Positions 44,160 to 53,850 of a DNA stretch of 64,000 nt are shown in pieces. The notes under the pieces were generated by a model that worked only from the letters and a program-made list of their open reading frames with translations, was not told where the DNA came from and did not search any database. This stretch comes from Fluviispira multicolorata (lineage in GTDB: Bacteria; Bdellovibrionota_B; Oligoflexia; Silvanigrellales; Silvanigrellaceae): contig NZ_WFLN01000004.1 of NCBI RefSeq assembly GCF_009208585.1, forward strand, positions 248,001 to 312,000, in the 5' to 3' direction. The position numbers and the translations under genes are program-made. Numbering within the stretch: the first letter of the stretch is position 1; every line of letters begins with the position of its first letter.

Positions 44160-46292
44160 ATGATGAATTTAGAATGTGAAAATAAATTTGGAAGATTTTT
44201 AGTTGTTGCTCAGACAGGGTTGTTGTTGACTTATTCTATTCCAAATGAATTTTCTCAAATGAAAAAAGGATCATTTTGCCTACTTCCATTAAGGAAGGGA
44301 AAAATTGTTAAAAAACACGTAGGAGTTTTCATAGGTTTTTGCCTTAAACCAGAGTTTAATTGTCAAAATATTTTAAGTATTATTCCTTTTACAAGAAATC
44401 TTTCAGAAAATTTATTATTGGTATTACAATGGACTGCTGATTATTATTTATCTTCATTAGAAAAAATTATATCCCTTGTTGCCCCAAGTTTCATTTGGGA
44501 TGTAGCAAAACATCAGGCCTTAGAAAAAAGAATAGCAAAATTTATTTTTAATAACTCAGAGAATAAATCTAAAGAAAATACTCACAAAATAAAGGGCGAA
44601 ATTCATCTCGAAGAACGTTCAGAAATAATATTGAATGAAGAACAATCAGCCATTTATAATGAGTTATTAGAAAATTTAAACTCTACTATTGTTTTGCATG
44701 GGGTAACGGGTTCAGGAAAAACAGAGGTTTATTTAAAAATAGCGCAAAAAATAAATCAATTAAATAAGAATGTCCTCATGCTTGTGCCTGAAATTGTCTT
44801 AACTCCTCAAATGAGCGCAAGATTTCGCTCAGTATTTAAAGGAGACTTAGCTATACTTCACTCGGGTTTAACAAAGGTTGAATATGAGAGAGAGTGGTTT
44901 CGTATTCAGAATGGTCAAGCAAAAATTGTCTTAGGTGTGCGCACAGCTGTTTTTTGTTCTCTTGAAAATATTGGACTTATCATTGTAGATGAAGAGCATG
45001 ATGGGAGCTATAAATCTCATGACTTTCCTGTTTATCATGCTCGTGATGTTGCTGTGGTTAGAGCTAAAAAAGAAAATGCTATGTGTCTTTTAGGATCTGC
45101 AACACCTTCTATAGAGAGTATGTACAACGTTAAAAATTTAAAATATAAATATCTTAGTATTAAAAATAAATTCTCAGGAAGTCGAGTTGATAGTTTAATT
45201 ATTGATAGCAAAAAAAATTTATTTTTAAATTATTCACAAAAAAAATTAAATTATACAACTCGTTCAACTCAAATTTCCTTTCAAGAAAATGCAATTTCAC
45301 AAGCTGTTTGTGACTTTATTAAAGAAAATAAAGAGCAAGGTGAGCAAAGTATTGTTATTATAAATCGTAGAGGTTATGTGAATTTTGCGATCTGTGCACA
45401 GTGTTCCACTCCTTTAAGTTGTCCGCACTGTTCTGTTACGACAACGTTACATAATAGTGGGAATCTTGAAATTTGTCATTATTGCGATTTTAAAATTCAA
45501 CGCAGAAAATCCTGTGCAAGTTGTCACAGCACTCATTTTCTGGATCATGGTATAGGCACACAAAATATAGAAGAAAGACTCACGCAGCTTATTCCAGACT
45601 TAAAAATTGCCCGTCTTGATCGGGATGTGATGACGAGTAATAGCAGAATTACTGAAATTATTGATGATTTTAGAGTTGGTAAAACGGACTGTCTTGTAGG
45701 GACTCAAATGCTTGCGAAGGGGCATGACTTTCCTAAAGTAACGTTGGTTGTTATTTTGCATGTTGAGGATGCTCTTTTCCTTCCAGATTATAGAGCAGCT
45801 GAGAGGACATTTCAGTTGTTAACCCAAGCAATGGGGCGAGCAGGACGAGGAAATAAATCAGGCAAAGTCGTATTGCAGTCGCTTGTTTTAGGCCATCCTG
45901 TGATCGAAATGTCTCTTAATCACGATCTAGAGGCTTTTTGGCAGCGCGAATTACAAATGCGTCGTCTTGGCTTTCATCCTCCCTATTCGAGGCAAATACT
46001 ATGTGAATTTCGCCATAAAAATAAGGATAATGCTTTTTATTTAGCTAATAAACTTAAAGCTTTTCTTGTTAAATTTTGGCAGGAAAATAAATATACTGAA
46101 AATGAAGTGCGTTTGTCTGGACCCTATTTAGCAGCACTAGAAAAATTGAAAGATGAATATCGAGTGCAACTCTGTTTGAGCTCTGTTAAAAATCTTCACC
46201 CTGCTCGTTTATTTCCGGAAGAGGTGTTTTCAGATAAAGAGCTTTCTCGCCAAGTTTTACGTCTTGATGTGGATCCCTACTCTTTCCTCTAG
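44160..46292 (+). CDS. priA: Primosomal replication-restart helicase PriA
   Basis: A 3'-5' DNA helicase that reloads the replisome at stalled forks. The 710-residue length fits. Seen: an N-terminal 3'-DNA-binding region (to about 120), Walker A HGVTGSGKTEVY, Walker B IIVDEEHDGSYK, motif GSATPSIES, then eight zinc-binding cysteines in CAQCSTPLSCPHC and CHYCDFKIQRRKSCASC near residues 415-460, and the helicase C-terminal motif with MLAKGHDFPKV and QAMGRAGR. ATG at 44160. It is divergent from the HAD gene and followed by the receiver-TPR gene. Confidence 0.96.
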   Translation: MMNLECENKFGRFLVVAQTGLLLTYSIPNEFSQMKKGSFCLLPLRKGKIVKKHVGVFIGFCLKPEFNCQNILSIIPFTRNLSENLLLVLQWTADYYLSSLEKIISLVAPSFIWDVAKHQALEKRIAKFIFNNSENKSKENTHKIKGEIHLEERSEIILNEEQSAIYNELLENLNSTIVLHGVTGSGKTEVYLKIAQKINQLNKNVLMLVPEIVLTPQMSARFRSVFKGDLAILHSGLTKVEYEREWFRIQNGQAKIVLGVRTAVFCSLENIGLIIVDEEHDGSYKSHDFPVYHARDVAVVRAKKENAMCLLGSATPSIESMYNVKNLKYKYLSIKNKFSGSRVDSLIIDSKKNLFLNYSQKKLNYTTRSTQISFQENAISQAVCDFIKENKEQGEQSIVIINRRGYVNFAICAQCSTPLSCPHCSVTTTLHNSGNLEICHYCDFKIQRRKSCASCHSTHFLDHGIGTQNIEERLTQLIPDLKIARLDRDVMTSNSRITEIIDDFRVGKTDCLVGTQMLAKGHDFPKVTLVVILHVEDALFLPDYRAAERTFQLLTQAMGRAGRGNKSGKVVLQSLVLGHPVIEMSLNHDLEAFWQRELQMRRLGFHPPYSRQILCEFRHKNKDNAFYLANKLKAFLVKFWQENKYTENEVRLSGPYLAALEKLKDEYRVQLCLSSVKNLHPARLFPEEVFSDKELSRQVLRLDVDPYSFL

Positions 46293-46364
46293 AGTTTTTT
46301 TAATCTTTTCCGATACGTTCTATGCTCTAAGGATAGGTAATAATTTGGTTTTTTGGAGTGAAAA

Positions 46365-47630
46365 ATGGCTGATGCGAACACAAATACAGGGGGAGGAAAA
46401 ATTTGTGTTCTTATTGTCGAAGAAAAAGCCGATTTGCGTACTTTTTTTATGGGTATCTTAACAAAAAGCGGTAATTTTGATGTAAAAAATGCAGCTACTG
46501 CAAAAGAAGCTCTTGATATTTTAGCAAAAGAATCAAATGCGATTCATGTAGTTGTGTTTGATTGGTCAATGGTAGATGTTTCAGGTTCCGTTTTTGTACA
46601 AAAACTAAGAAGAGATCCTCTATATGATCATATTGAATTTGTTGTGTGCTCACAAGCTTTAAGTCAGGATGATTCATTTTTAATGGTTGAAGTTGATGTT
46701 CATTACAGTATTATAAAACCAGTCAATGCGAACGATTATTTAAAAACAATGGAACTTGTAAGATCAAAATATAATAAAAATAAGCCTATAAACTCAAAAT
46801 TAAAAGAGTTAAGTCATCTAATAAGCGAAGAAAAAATACAAGAATGCGATGAATTATTAAAAACTCCAGGAATTGAAGATGAAATAAGCAAAAATCCTCG
46901 TTTTGTTTATTTAGGCGGGGAAATAAGAATTTTAAAAAAGCAGTATGGTGAAGCGGTTGAGTTTTTAAAAAATTTCTTTAAAAATAAGCAGGAAAATCCT
47001 GCTGAAGATAATTTAAAATCATTAAGTACTTTGGGCAAAGCACTTTGTTTGGTGGGTCGTTTTGACGAAGCATTGATTATCTTTCAGAAATTAGAAGATA
47101 AAAGTCCAAAAAATTTAAGTCATAAGGTTATGGTGGGTGACGCTCTTTTGGGACTCGATAATATTGATGGAGCTGAAGAAAAATATGGAGAAGTTTTGGA
47201 AAATGATTCTACAAATAAAGATGCATTGATTGGCATGACAAAATCAAATTCAGTTAATGGAAATTATGAGCAAGCAAAATCTTTTTTTGAAAAAATTGAA
47301 GGTAATTTTGAGAGCCGCACTCTTGCTAGTTTTTATAACAATAAAGGTGTTGCTTTGGTTCGGAGTGGAAAAGTCAAGGAAGCTATTTTATTCTATGAAA
47401 ATGCTTTGCAATTATTTGATAAATTTAAAGGACATGTTTATTTTAATCTTGGGATGGCTTATTATCGTGATGGTAATATTGCCAGTGCATTAAGTTGTTT
47501 TCAGGCTGCATTGGCAACAGATGAACTAGATTTACTTGCAGAAAAGAAAATTTTAAAAGAATTTCAGGATAAAGGCATTGAAAAATTCACAGCAGATTAT
47601 AAAGACAGAATGGCAAAGAAAAAAAGATAA
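46365..47630 (+). CDS. Receiver-domain protein with TPR repeats
   Basis: A 421-residue cytoplasmic signalling protein. Residues 10-135 form a response-regulator receiver with the probable phospho-acceptor Asp in VVVFDWSMVD and a Lys in SIIKPVNA. The rest contains about six tetratricopeptide-like helical repeats (for example ALCLVGRFDEALIIFQKLEDKSP and FYNNKGVALVRSGKVKEAILFYENAL), a protein-protein docking surface. There is no DNA-binding output. Its end overlaps the next gene by 53 bases, suggesting coupling. The partner kinase is unknown. A GGAG ribosome site precedes the ATG. Confidence 0.83.
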   Translation: MADANTNTGGGKICVLIVEEKADLRTFFMGILTKSGNFDVKNAATAKEALDILAKESNAIHVVVFDWSMVDVSGSVFVQKLRRDPLYDHIEFVVCSQALSQDDSFLMVEVDVHYSIIKPVNANDYLKTMELVRSKYNKNKPINSKLKELSHLISEEKIQECDELLKTPGIEDEISKNPRFVYLGGEIRILKKQYGEAVEFLKNFFKNKQENPAEDNLKSLSTLGKALCLVGRFDEALIIFQKLEDKSPKNLSHKVMVGDALLGLDNIDGAEEKYGEVLENDSTNKDALIGMTKSNSVNGNYEQAKSFFEKIEGNFESRTLASFYNNKGVALVRSGKVKEAILFYENALQLFDKFKGHVYFNLGMAYYRDGNIASALSCFQAALATDELDLLAEKKILKEFQDKGIEKFTADYKDRMAKKKR

Positions 47631-48474
47631 ATATTTAATCGCAAGTATTCTTTTTGTTGTTACTTCAATTAGTATAACTTGGTTTATTCAATTTTTATTT
47701 AATGCTATTTTTGCAAAAAATTATTTAATATTAGCAAAATTTTTAATTATTTCTTGGATACCTTTTTTAATAAGTATTTCAATATGTGTAGCATTTAAAT
47801 TACCGATGAATGTATTTATAATTTTACCACAAAAAAGTAAAAAAGTAATGTGGAGCTTACTCATTCCATCCCTTGTGGCCTCCATTGCTCTCTATTTAAG
47901 CCAATACATGCTTACTTTGAGCATTGAAGAACCAAGTTTAGCAATGGCAATGGCTGGTGATCATGTAGCTTCTGCTTTATTTCTCCTTTTTTCGAGTTGG
48001 TTTCCTGTCGTGATCTTTTGTTTTATGATTTCGGTTGGAATCGAAATTGCATTGAGAGGCTTTTTTATTGAAGTGTGTAAACGCGCCTCAATACCACTCC
48101 CTTGGTTTATCGCTGGGCTAGTTCAATTTCTTATTTTGTTACCTTTTTTGTGGTTTGGTTATATAGGGGGAGGACCCCAAAATATTAGATATATAATTTG
48201 TTGGTTTTTTCTACAAATTTCATTATCTGCTTTTTATTTTTGGCTTTCTCTTTCTGAAGATAAAACTAATTTGCAAATAAATAAAGCAAATAGATCTCTT
48301 ATCTCCGTATTGCTTGCAGCTTCAACACAAAATATAGTCTATTATGTTATTGCATCTCATTTTGTTATAGAATCTGGTTATTGGTGGATGTCTGGTCCTG
48401 CAAATGTAATAGCTGTTGTGTTATACTTTCTTATTACTATTTTTTTGCTAACAACGAAAAGGTTGAAATACTGA
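47578..48474 (+). CDS. Polytopic membrane protein, degenerate CPBP-like
   Basis: A 298-residue membrane protein with about eight helices. The stretch VGIEIALRGFFIEVCKR near residue 160 resembles the CPBP protease motif EExxxRGF, but the first Glu is Ile and only one Glu and the Arg remain, so it is probably not catalytic, or is distantly related. The TTG start at 47578 overlaps the receiver-TPR gene by 53 bases; there is no later in-frame ATG before the second membrane helix. It ends one base before the ATG of the ABC gene. Position suggests a partner of the transporter. Function unknown. Confidence 0.6.
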   Translation: MKNSQQIIKTEWQRKKDKYLIASILFVVTSISITWFIQFLFNAIFAKNYLILAKFLIISWIPFLISISICVAFKLPMNVFIILPQKSKKVMWSLLIPSLVASIALYLSQYMLTLSIEEPSLAMAMAGDHVASALFLLFSSWFPVVIFCFMISVGIEIALRGFFIEVCKRASIPLPWFIAGLVQFLILLPFLWFGYIGGGPQNIRYIICWFFLQISLSAFYFWLSLSEDKTNLQINKANRSLISVLLAASTQNIVYYVIASHFVIESGYWWMSGPANVIAVVLYFLITIFLLTTKRLKY

Positions 48475-48475
48475 T

Positions 48476-51400
48476 ATGTCTGGATTTCATAAAAAAAACT
48501 CTTGGTTTGTAATAGTAAAAGATTTTATTTTTTCAAAAAATTTAGATTCGCCTGAAGTTTTATTTAGAAAAATAGAAAACGATAAAAAAACTTTATGGTG
48601 GTTATTTTTTTATTCTTATAGAAGACAAATTTTATTTCTTTCAATTTTACAAATTTTATTTCTTTCTTTTATTTTGTGTTTTCCTTTAGCAATTGATTTC
48701 TATTTGAAATTCTTTTTAAGATCCACTTCTCCAATTGTACAGGCTCGATTGTTTTCTGCTTCACTCTATTTGCTTTCGTTTGTTATATTATTTATTTTTA
48801 TTATATACTTTAAAAATAAATATTTATTAAACTGGGTTAGAACTATTAAATATCATTCTTGGTATATAATGGCTAAGCTATGTCAGGAGTCGCAGAAAAA
48901 TAGTAATCATTTTCTTTATAAAAATTTTACTGAAGAGAATGAACAAAAAATTATTGATAAATGTATAGAATTTCCTAAAATATTAACAAATTTATTTTCT
49001 TTTCCGGCTTTGATTATTTCTTATTATTTTATTTATAAAACAATGGGACAATCCTTTTTTATTCCGTTGTTTTTGTTGTTGATCGTTTTTATTTTTCAAT
49101 TTAAAAACGAATTTTTTCTTACAAAAAAATTTCAAAAAATATATGCTCTTTCTCAATTTAGAAGTCAACTTCTAAAAAAAATATTTACTTTTGGAAATCG
49201 AGTCCGTTATTTAGCAATGGAATCTTTTTTTCTTAGAAAAATAAATTTATCGCAAGATTATGCTCATAAAATCACAAAAAATATCCTAAATAATATCGCA
49301 TTGTCTCGGGTTATTATTTATACTTCTGGTTTTATAATATTAATTCCAAGTGTAGTGGCTTTTGTCGTCATTAATAAAAATGCATCCATTGCAAGCCTAA
49401 CAGAGCTTGTTATTCTTTTTATATTAGTTGCTCATTTTTACTCAAACATTATTTATCTTTTCTCGAAAAGTAAGACATGGAAGACAAATTATAACCAATT
49501 TAAGTCTCATATTAGTCTTGCAAAACAAGCTCAAGTAAAAAATGTTTCAAATCAAGAGGAGTGGAGTGAAGAGTTTAGTAATATTTTAATTAATACAAAA
49601 AGTAAAACACACTCTGCAGCTCAACTTATTTTTAACAAAGCCTCTTTCTTTTCTTCGAGCGGATTGTGTCTTTATAATTTATCTTTTGAGACTAAACCTG
49701 GAATGCTCATTGCAGTTGTTGGCCAATCTGGTTCAGGTAAGTCTGATCTGCTCAGTGCCTGTGCTGGTGAGCTTAATTTGGTGAGTGGAGAAGCAATTTT
49801 TTCAAATAATTTTGAAATTATATCAAGGAACTTTCAATTATTTGAGGGCACTCTTAGAGAAAATATTATTTTAAATCGTGAGTTTGATGGTCGACGTTAT
49901 ATTGAAACAATTCGTTCCTGTGCACTTGAAGAAGAAATGAACGCACTTGTGGATGGGGATGAAACGACAGTTGAACTTTTAAATGAAAAATTTTCGGTGA
50001 ATTTTGTAAAAAAAGTTTGTCTAGCTCGTACTATTTATGGAAAAGCAGATTATTACTTTTTTGATAAACCCTTTCACGAACTCTCCAAGGAAGATGCTTC
50101 ACATATTTTCAATGAAGCTTTGCAAAAACAGCTTTCTTCTTCTATCCGTATTTTTGCAACTGAAAAACTCGAATTTGCTTCATTGTGTCATCATATTTTA
50201 GTTATGAAAGACGGTTTAATTGTTGAGCAAGGCTCACATAAGACACTCGTAGAACGTTCAGGTACTTATGCTCGACTTTATTATTCTAGTGCAGATTCCA
50301 GAAGGTTTGAATTTTCTCAAAATTATCAAGGTAAAAGATTACAAAATACCATTTCTCCTTTAATTGACACTGCAGTTGAAGACAATCGATCCCGTGAAGG
50401 TCATATAGGCGAAAATAAATATTTTCGCTCTATTTTCGATTCCTTAAAATATTTTATTAAATTTTATTTTAAAGATAGAAGAGCTTTACCAAGTTTTGGG
50501 TTAGCGCTTTTGTCCCAATTATTTCTATGCACTGCTTTTTTTGTATTGTTTTCAGAATACTTTCAAGAAAGATTAACTCATATTTGGCAGGTTTCCTTAT
50601 TTTGTTCTTTTTCTTTGCTTGCTTTAACAAGTTTTTTCTATTTTCATTTCAAGAATGCAACTATAAATATGATATTAGGTTCATCACTCGAAAAGAAAGT
50701 ATATGATGTTTTAATTAAAGATCACAAACATGATTTAGCTTATACAGCACATTATCTTGAAGAGTTTTCTCAAGTCAAAGAAAAGCTTTTTGCAAATTTT
50801 ACATCTTTATTAGTTCGTAGCTCATTTTTTATCGCAGGTTGTTTTTTGCTTTCAATTACAAATTTATCTGCTCTTTTTCTTGTCATAGCTATGATTGCTT
50901 TTATCTCAGTCTTTATTCTTTTTTATAAAGCGAAGTTTTTTCATGCTCAAGTAAAAATAAAATCAGAATTTTCTTTGCTTTTTAAATCATCAAAAAATTA
51001 CTTTGAACTCTTCACGCAAGCACATTCTTTTTCTCTGCGAAACTTTGTTTTAAGAAAGTTAAAAGAAAAAATAGAAATTTCACAAAAAATTTCAGCTGAA
51101 AAAGACAAAATTATTTCTCTTTTCATTCAATTTGTCTCAATTTTCTTTTGTATTTTAATTGCGATTTCATTAGCATATTTTGTTGCTTATTATGATACTG
51201 TTTCTGCTGGAAGTGTTACACTATCTGTTATTGCAACTATTTTCTTTTTTCAGGCTATTTTTAATATTTCAACTGAATTAAATTCATTCATGCTTTGTTT
51301 ACCACATTTTGAAAACTTAATGCGTACTTCACTTTTGCATGAAGCCAATGAAGATTTACATTATTCAACTTCTGAATATTGGCCTCAAAAAGGATCTCTT

Positions 51401-52117
51401 CGTATTATGTCATTGACAACTCAAGGGACTGAAGAATTTCCAAAATATTTGAGAAATTTAGATCTTTTTATTGCCCATGGCAAACGCTTTGCAATTGTTG
51501 AAGAGTCAGATACGAATAAAATATCTCCGTTCTTTGCTTCACTCTTACTATTTGTGCCTTTTCAATCTGGAACAGTTTTTTTAGATGATGAAGATATTCT
51601 TAGAATAAATCCTATAGAATTAAGAAATCGTTTTGCTTATATTTCTCTAAATTCATTTTTTCCATTTTTAAGCGTACGGGAAAATCTTGATCCATTCGAA
51701 TATTTTGATGATTCAGAAATTTGGACGGTATTAAATAGAGTGGGCATTGCGCAACCAGTTGCAATATTACGCAATGGTTTAAACTCAAAAATAGAAGAGT
51801 TTCCCAATCAGTTTATTTGGTCAGGAGAACTTATACTTTTATCTTTTGCAAAAGCATTGCTGCATGCAAATAAAGTATTATTACTGGATAACTTATCTAT
51901 TCCAGAAGAAATTGAATTGCGAATAATTGATTTAATTGAGCGCGAGTTTCTAGATGCCACTATTTTGATTTCAACTGATTCAAAATCGCCATTATTGCAA
52001 TTATGTCCTGATATTATTCGGATTGATAATGGAGAAATGGTAAGAATTTCAGTTGATAAAAACAGTTATCATATTCCTATTCCATATGAAGAAATTGAAA
52101 ATACAAGGCAGCATTAA
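48476..52117 (+). CDS. Full-length ABC transporter (ABCC-like order) with degenerate second ATPase site
   Basis: A 1213-residue protein arranged TMD1-NBD1-TMD2-NBD2, which is unusual for bacteria and typical of eukaryotic ABCC exporters. NBD1 has a proper Walker A (GQSGSGKS, 416-423) but its signature is eroded (NFVKKVCLARTIY for the usual SGGQ..R). Walker B ends YFFDKPF, without the catalytic Glu. NBD2 has lost all Walker A glycines (VEESDTNKIS, 1008-1017), yet keeps SGE as a signature-like motif and VLLLDNLSI as Walker B with Asn in place of Glu. One composite site at most could bind ATP normally. Transport may be weak or the protein regulatory. Coupled to the membrane gene at 47578. Confidence 0.85.
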   Translation: MSGFHKKNSWFVIVKDFIFSKNLDSPEVLFRKIENDKKTLWWLFFYSYRRQILFLSILQILFLSFILCFPLAIDFYLKFFLRSTSPIVQARLFSASLYLLSFVILFIFIIYFKNKYLLNWVRTIKYHSWYIMAKLCQESQKNSNHFLYKNFTEENEQKIIDKCIEFPKILTNLFSFPALIISYYFIYKTMGQSFFIPLFLLLIVFIFQFKNEFFLTKKFQKIYALSQFRSQLLKKIFTFGNRVRYLAMESFFLRKINLSQDYAHKITKNILNNIALSRVIIYTSGFIILIPSVVAFVVINKNASIASLTELVILFILVAHFYSNIIYLFSKSKTWKTNYNQFKSHISLAKQAQVKNVSNQEEWSEEFSNILINTKSKTHSAAQLIFNKASFFSSSGLCLYNLSFETKPGMLIAVVGQSGSGKSDLLSACAGELNLVSGEAIFSNNFEIISRNFQLFEGTLRENIILNREFDGRRYIETIRSCALEEEMNALVDGDETTVELLNEKFSVNFVKKVCLARTIYGKADYYFFDKPFHELSKEDASHIFNEALQKQLSSSIRIFATEKLEFASLCHHILVMKDGLIVEQGSHKTLVERSGTYARLYYSSADSRRFEFSQNYQGKRLQNTISPLIDTAVEDNRSREGHIGENKYFRSIFDSLKYFIKFYFKDRRALPSFGLALLSQLFLCTAFFVLFSEYFQERLTHIWQVSLFCSFSLLALTSFFYFHFKNATINMILGSSLEKKVYDVLIKDHKHDLAYTAHYLEEFSQVKEKLFANFTSLLVRSSFFIAGCFLLSITNLSALFLVIAMIAFISVFILFYKAKFFHAQVKIKSEFSLLFKSSKNYFELFTQAHSFSLRNFVLRKLKEKIEISQKISAEKDKIISLFIQFVSIFFCILIAISLAYFVAYYDTVSAGSVTLSVIATIFFFQAIFNISTELNSFMLCLPHFENLMRTSLLHEANEDLHYSTSEYWPQKGSLRIMSLTTQGTEEFPKYLRNLDLFIAHGKRFAIVEESDTNKISPFFASLLLFVPFQSGTVFLDDEDILRINPIELRNRFAYISLNSFFPFLSVRENLDPFEYFDDSEIWTVLNRVGIAQPVAILRNGLNSKIEEFPNQFIWSGELILLSFAKALLHANKVLLLDNLSIPEEIELRIIDLIEREFLDATILISTDSKSPLLQLCPDIIRIDNGEMVRISVDKNSYHIPIPYEEIENTRQH

Positions 52118-52169
52118 ATAGTTATTTTTAAGAATTGATTTTGTGTTAAATTTCTTACAATTTAATTAT

Positions 52170-53729
52170 TTAAAATATATTTTCTAAATATTTTTCTAGA
52201 TTCGGAATTTTTTCTTTCCAAAATGCATCAAAATCGTTTTTATTAGCAAATGCATTTTTCATTTTGAATTGCCCTTGGCCACTTCCTTGCAAAAAATATT
52301 GCTTAGTTAAAAATGCAGGAACAATTCGAACGGAAGGAGATTGTATGGCCCCACTCTCAAGTCTTTTATTCTTATAATTTTGTGAAGCTTCCATCATTAA
52401 CTCATCTAACAAATTTTGCAATTGAACATGTGTTATATTTTTTAAATTATCGGAGCAGAGAATCCATTCATAGCGGGGTTTTTGATCAAATATTTTTGGA
52501 TATACAAAGAAATGATCAATGACGCGGTTTAATTTATTTTGTAAATTGGATATGACCTGTAATATAGAATTTTGTGAAACTTTTTCAGATGCAATATTGA
52601 GCACAGCATCTTTTCTACCAAGTACTTTAAAAGTTAAGTTTGGCTTAACATGAATGACCTTAATTGTGTCTTTCATAGAGTACTGTATGAGACCACACAG
52701 ATTGGATATATTCACATTGTATTCGCCACCCTCCTGTAATTCATTTAATGCTAAAGGCGTTGAATTTGGATGATCGGCGTTGATAAAAGAAAAGACAACG
52801 TGTTCTGGAGTAGGAATAAAAGTATGACTGCCGTCTGAAAGTTCTGGAAACTCGTAGCCCATGGGGCCTTCTGTAGCAGCATATGCTCCCACGCAGGTCA
52901 CTTTGTCACCGATTGCTGTAAATAAAGCTTGCTCGTAATTTTCTATTGGCGTACCCGAATATCCAATGGCGCTTAAATTAGGCCAAATTTCCTTCAACGT
53001 CTGCTTTCCGCTGATATTTAAAATATCATGAACGAGATTCAGGATATGACAAGGGAGCCCAAAAATAATCTGTACATCTTTATTTTTTGTTTCATTATAA
53101 ATTTGTAAAGAACGTTCACTATAATCGTCGATCATAAACGTCTTTGCAGATGGAAATCTTCCTTTTTTTAATTCTTCAGGTGGACTGATTCCAATAATCC
53201 CACTTAAATATCCTTGTGGAATGTCATCGATATTTCTTAAAAAAGGTTTTGCTCCCAAAGAAATATTTATTGAACTCATTGAAATTTTAGAAGAGCATCT
53301 TGACATAATGGAAATGAGTTCAAGTTGAAATGTTTTAAATATATCTAGCATTTCTTTACTGCAAGGAATTATTTTACTTGTTCCTGTAGTCGCAGAAGAT
53401 GTTAAATAGCATTCAGGACGTCCTCTAAACATTTGTCCAAAATTTCCTTCAATTGTTTTTTTTATATATGGCTCAAAAAAATTGAACTCATGTATTGGTA
53501 TTTTTTTTATAAATTCACTTACGTTACTTATTTTCTCTAATTTAAATTCTTTACTAATTTCAGTATCTGCAATTTGTGATTTAATTCTTTCAAATGCTAT
53601 TTGTTGAGAATGCATAGGATTTTGTATAATATGAGAAAGTTTTTGTCTGATGGCATTGATTTTTTCGCATTCTGATTTATAATCTAATAAACTATTATTG
53701 ATATTATAATTATTTTGTAAATAATTCAA
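52170..53729 (-). CDS. GH3-family acyl-adenylate-forming enzyme
   Basis: A 519-residue protein resembling GH3 enzymes, which conjugate carboxylic acids to amino acids through an acyl-AMP. Seen: FFEPYIKKTIEGNFGQMFRGRPECYLTSSATTGTSKIIP (the STTGTSK-type P-loop near residue 110, preceded by the GH3 lead-in), the middle IGYSGTPIE and GAYAATEGPMGY (acyl pocket and adenylate motif), and the C-terminal LQGSGQGQFKM loop. GH3 is best known in plants, where it acts on jasmonate or auxin, but bacterial members are found near secondary-metabolite genes. No carrier protein is adjacent. The ATG at 53729 has an AAGGAG site. Confidence 0.82.
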   Translation of the reverse strand: MNYLQNNYNINNSLLDYKSECEKINAIRQKLSHIIQNPMHSQQIAFERIKSQIADTEISKEFKLEKISNVSEFIKKIPIHEFNFFEPYIKKTIEGNFGQMFRGRPECYLTSSATTGTSKIIPCSKEMLDIFKTFQLELISIMSRCSSKISMSSINISLGAKPFLRNIDDIPQGYLSGIIGISPPEELKKGRFPSAKTFMIDDYSERSLQIYNETKNKDVQIIFGLPCHILNLVHDILNISGKQTLKEIWPNLSAIGYSGTPIENYEQALFTAIGDKVTCVGAYAATEGPMGYEFPELSDGSHTFIPTPEHVVFSFINADHPNSTPLALNELQEGGEYNVNISNLCGLIQYSMKDTIKVIHVKPNLTFKVLGRKDAVLNIASEKVSQNSILQVISNLQNKLNRVIDHFFVYPKIFDQKPRYEWILCSDNLKNITHVQLQNLLDELMMEASQNYKNKRLESGAIQSPSVRIVPAFLTKQYFLQGSGQGQFKMKNAFANKNDFDAFWKEKIPNLEKYLENIF

Positions 53730-53850
53730 AATAATCTCCTTTTTTTAAGATGTACGAATGTCAAAAACTTTTCTTATTAAATTTTAATACCAGAAATTTT
53801 AAAAAATTAAAATAATAAAAAGGCATTATTAAGGTGAGATTAAAAATGAA

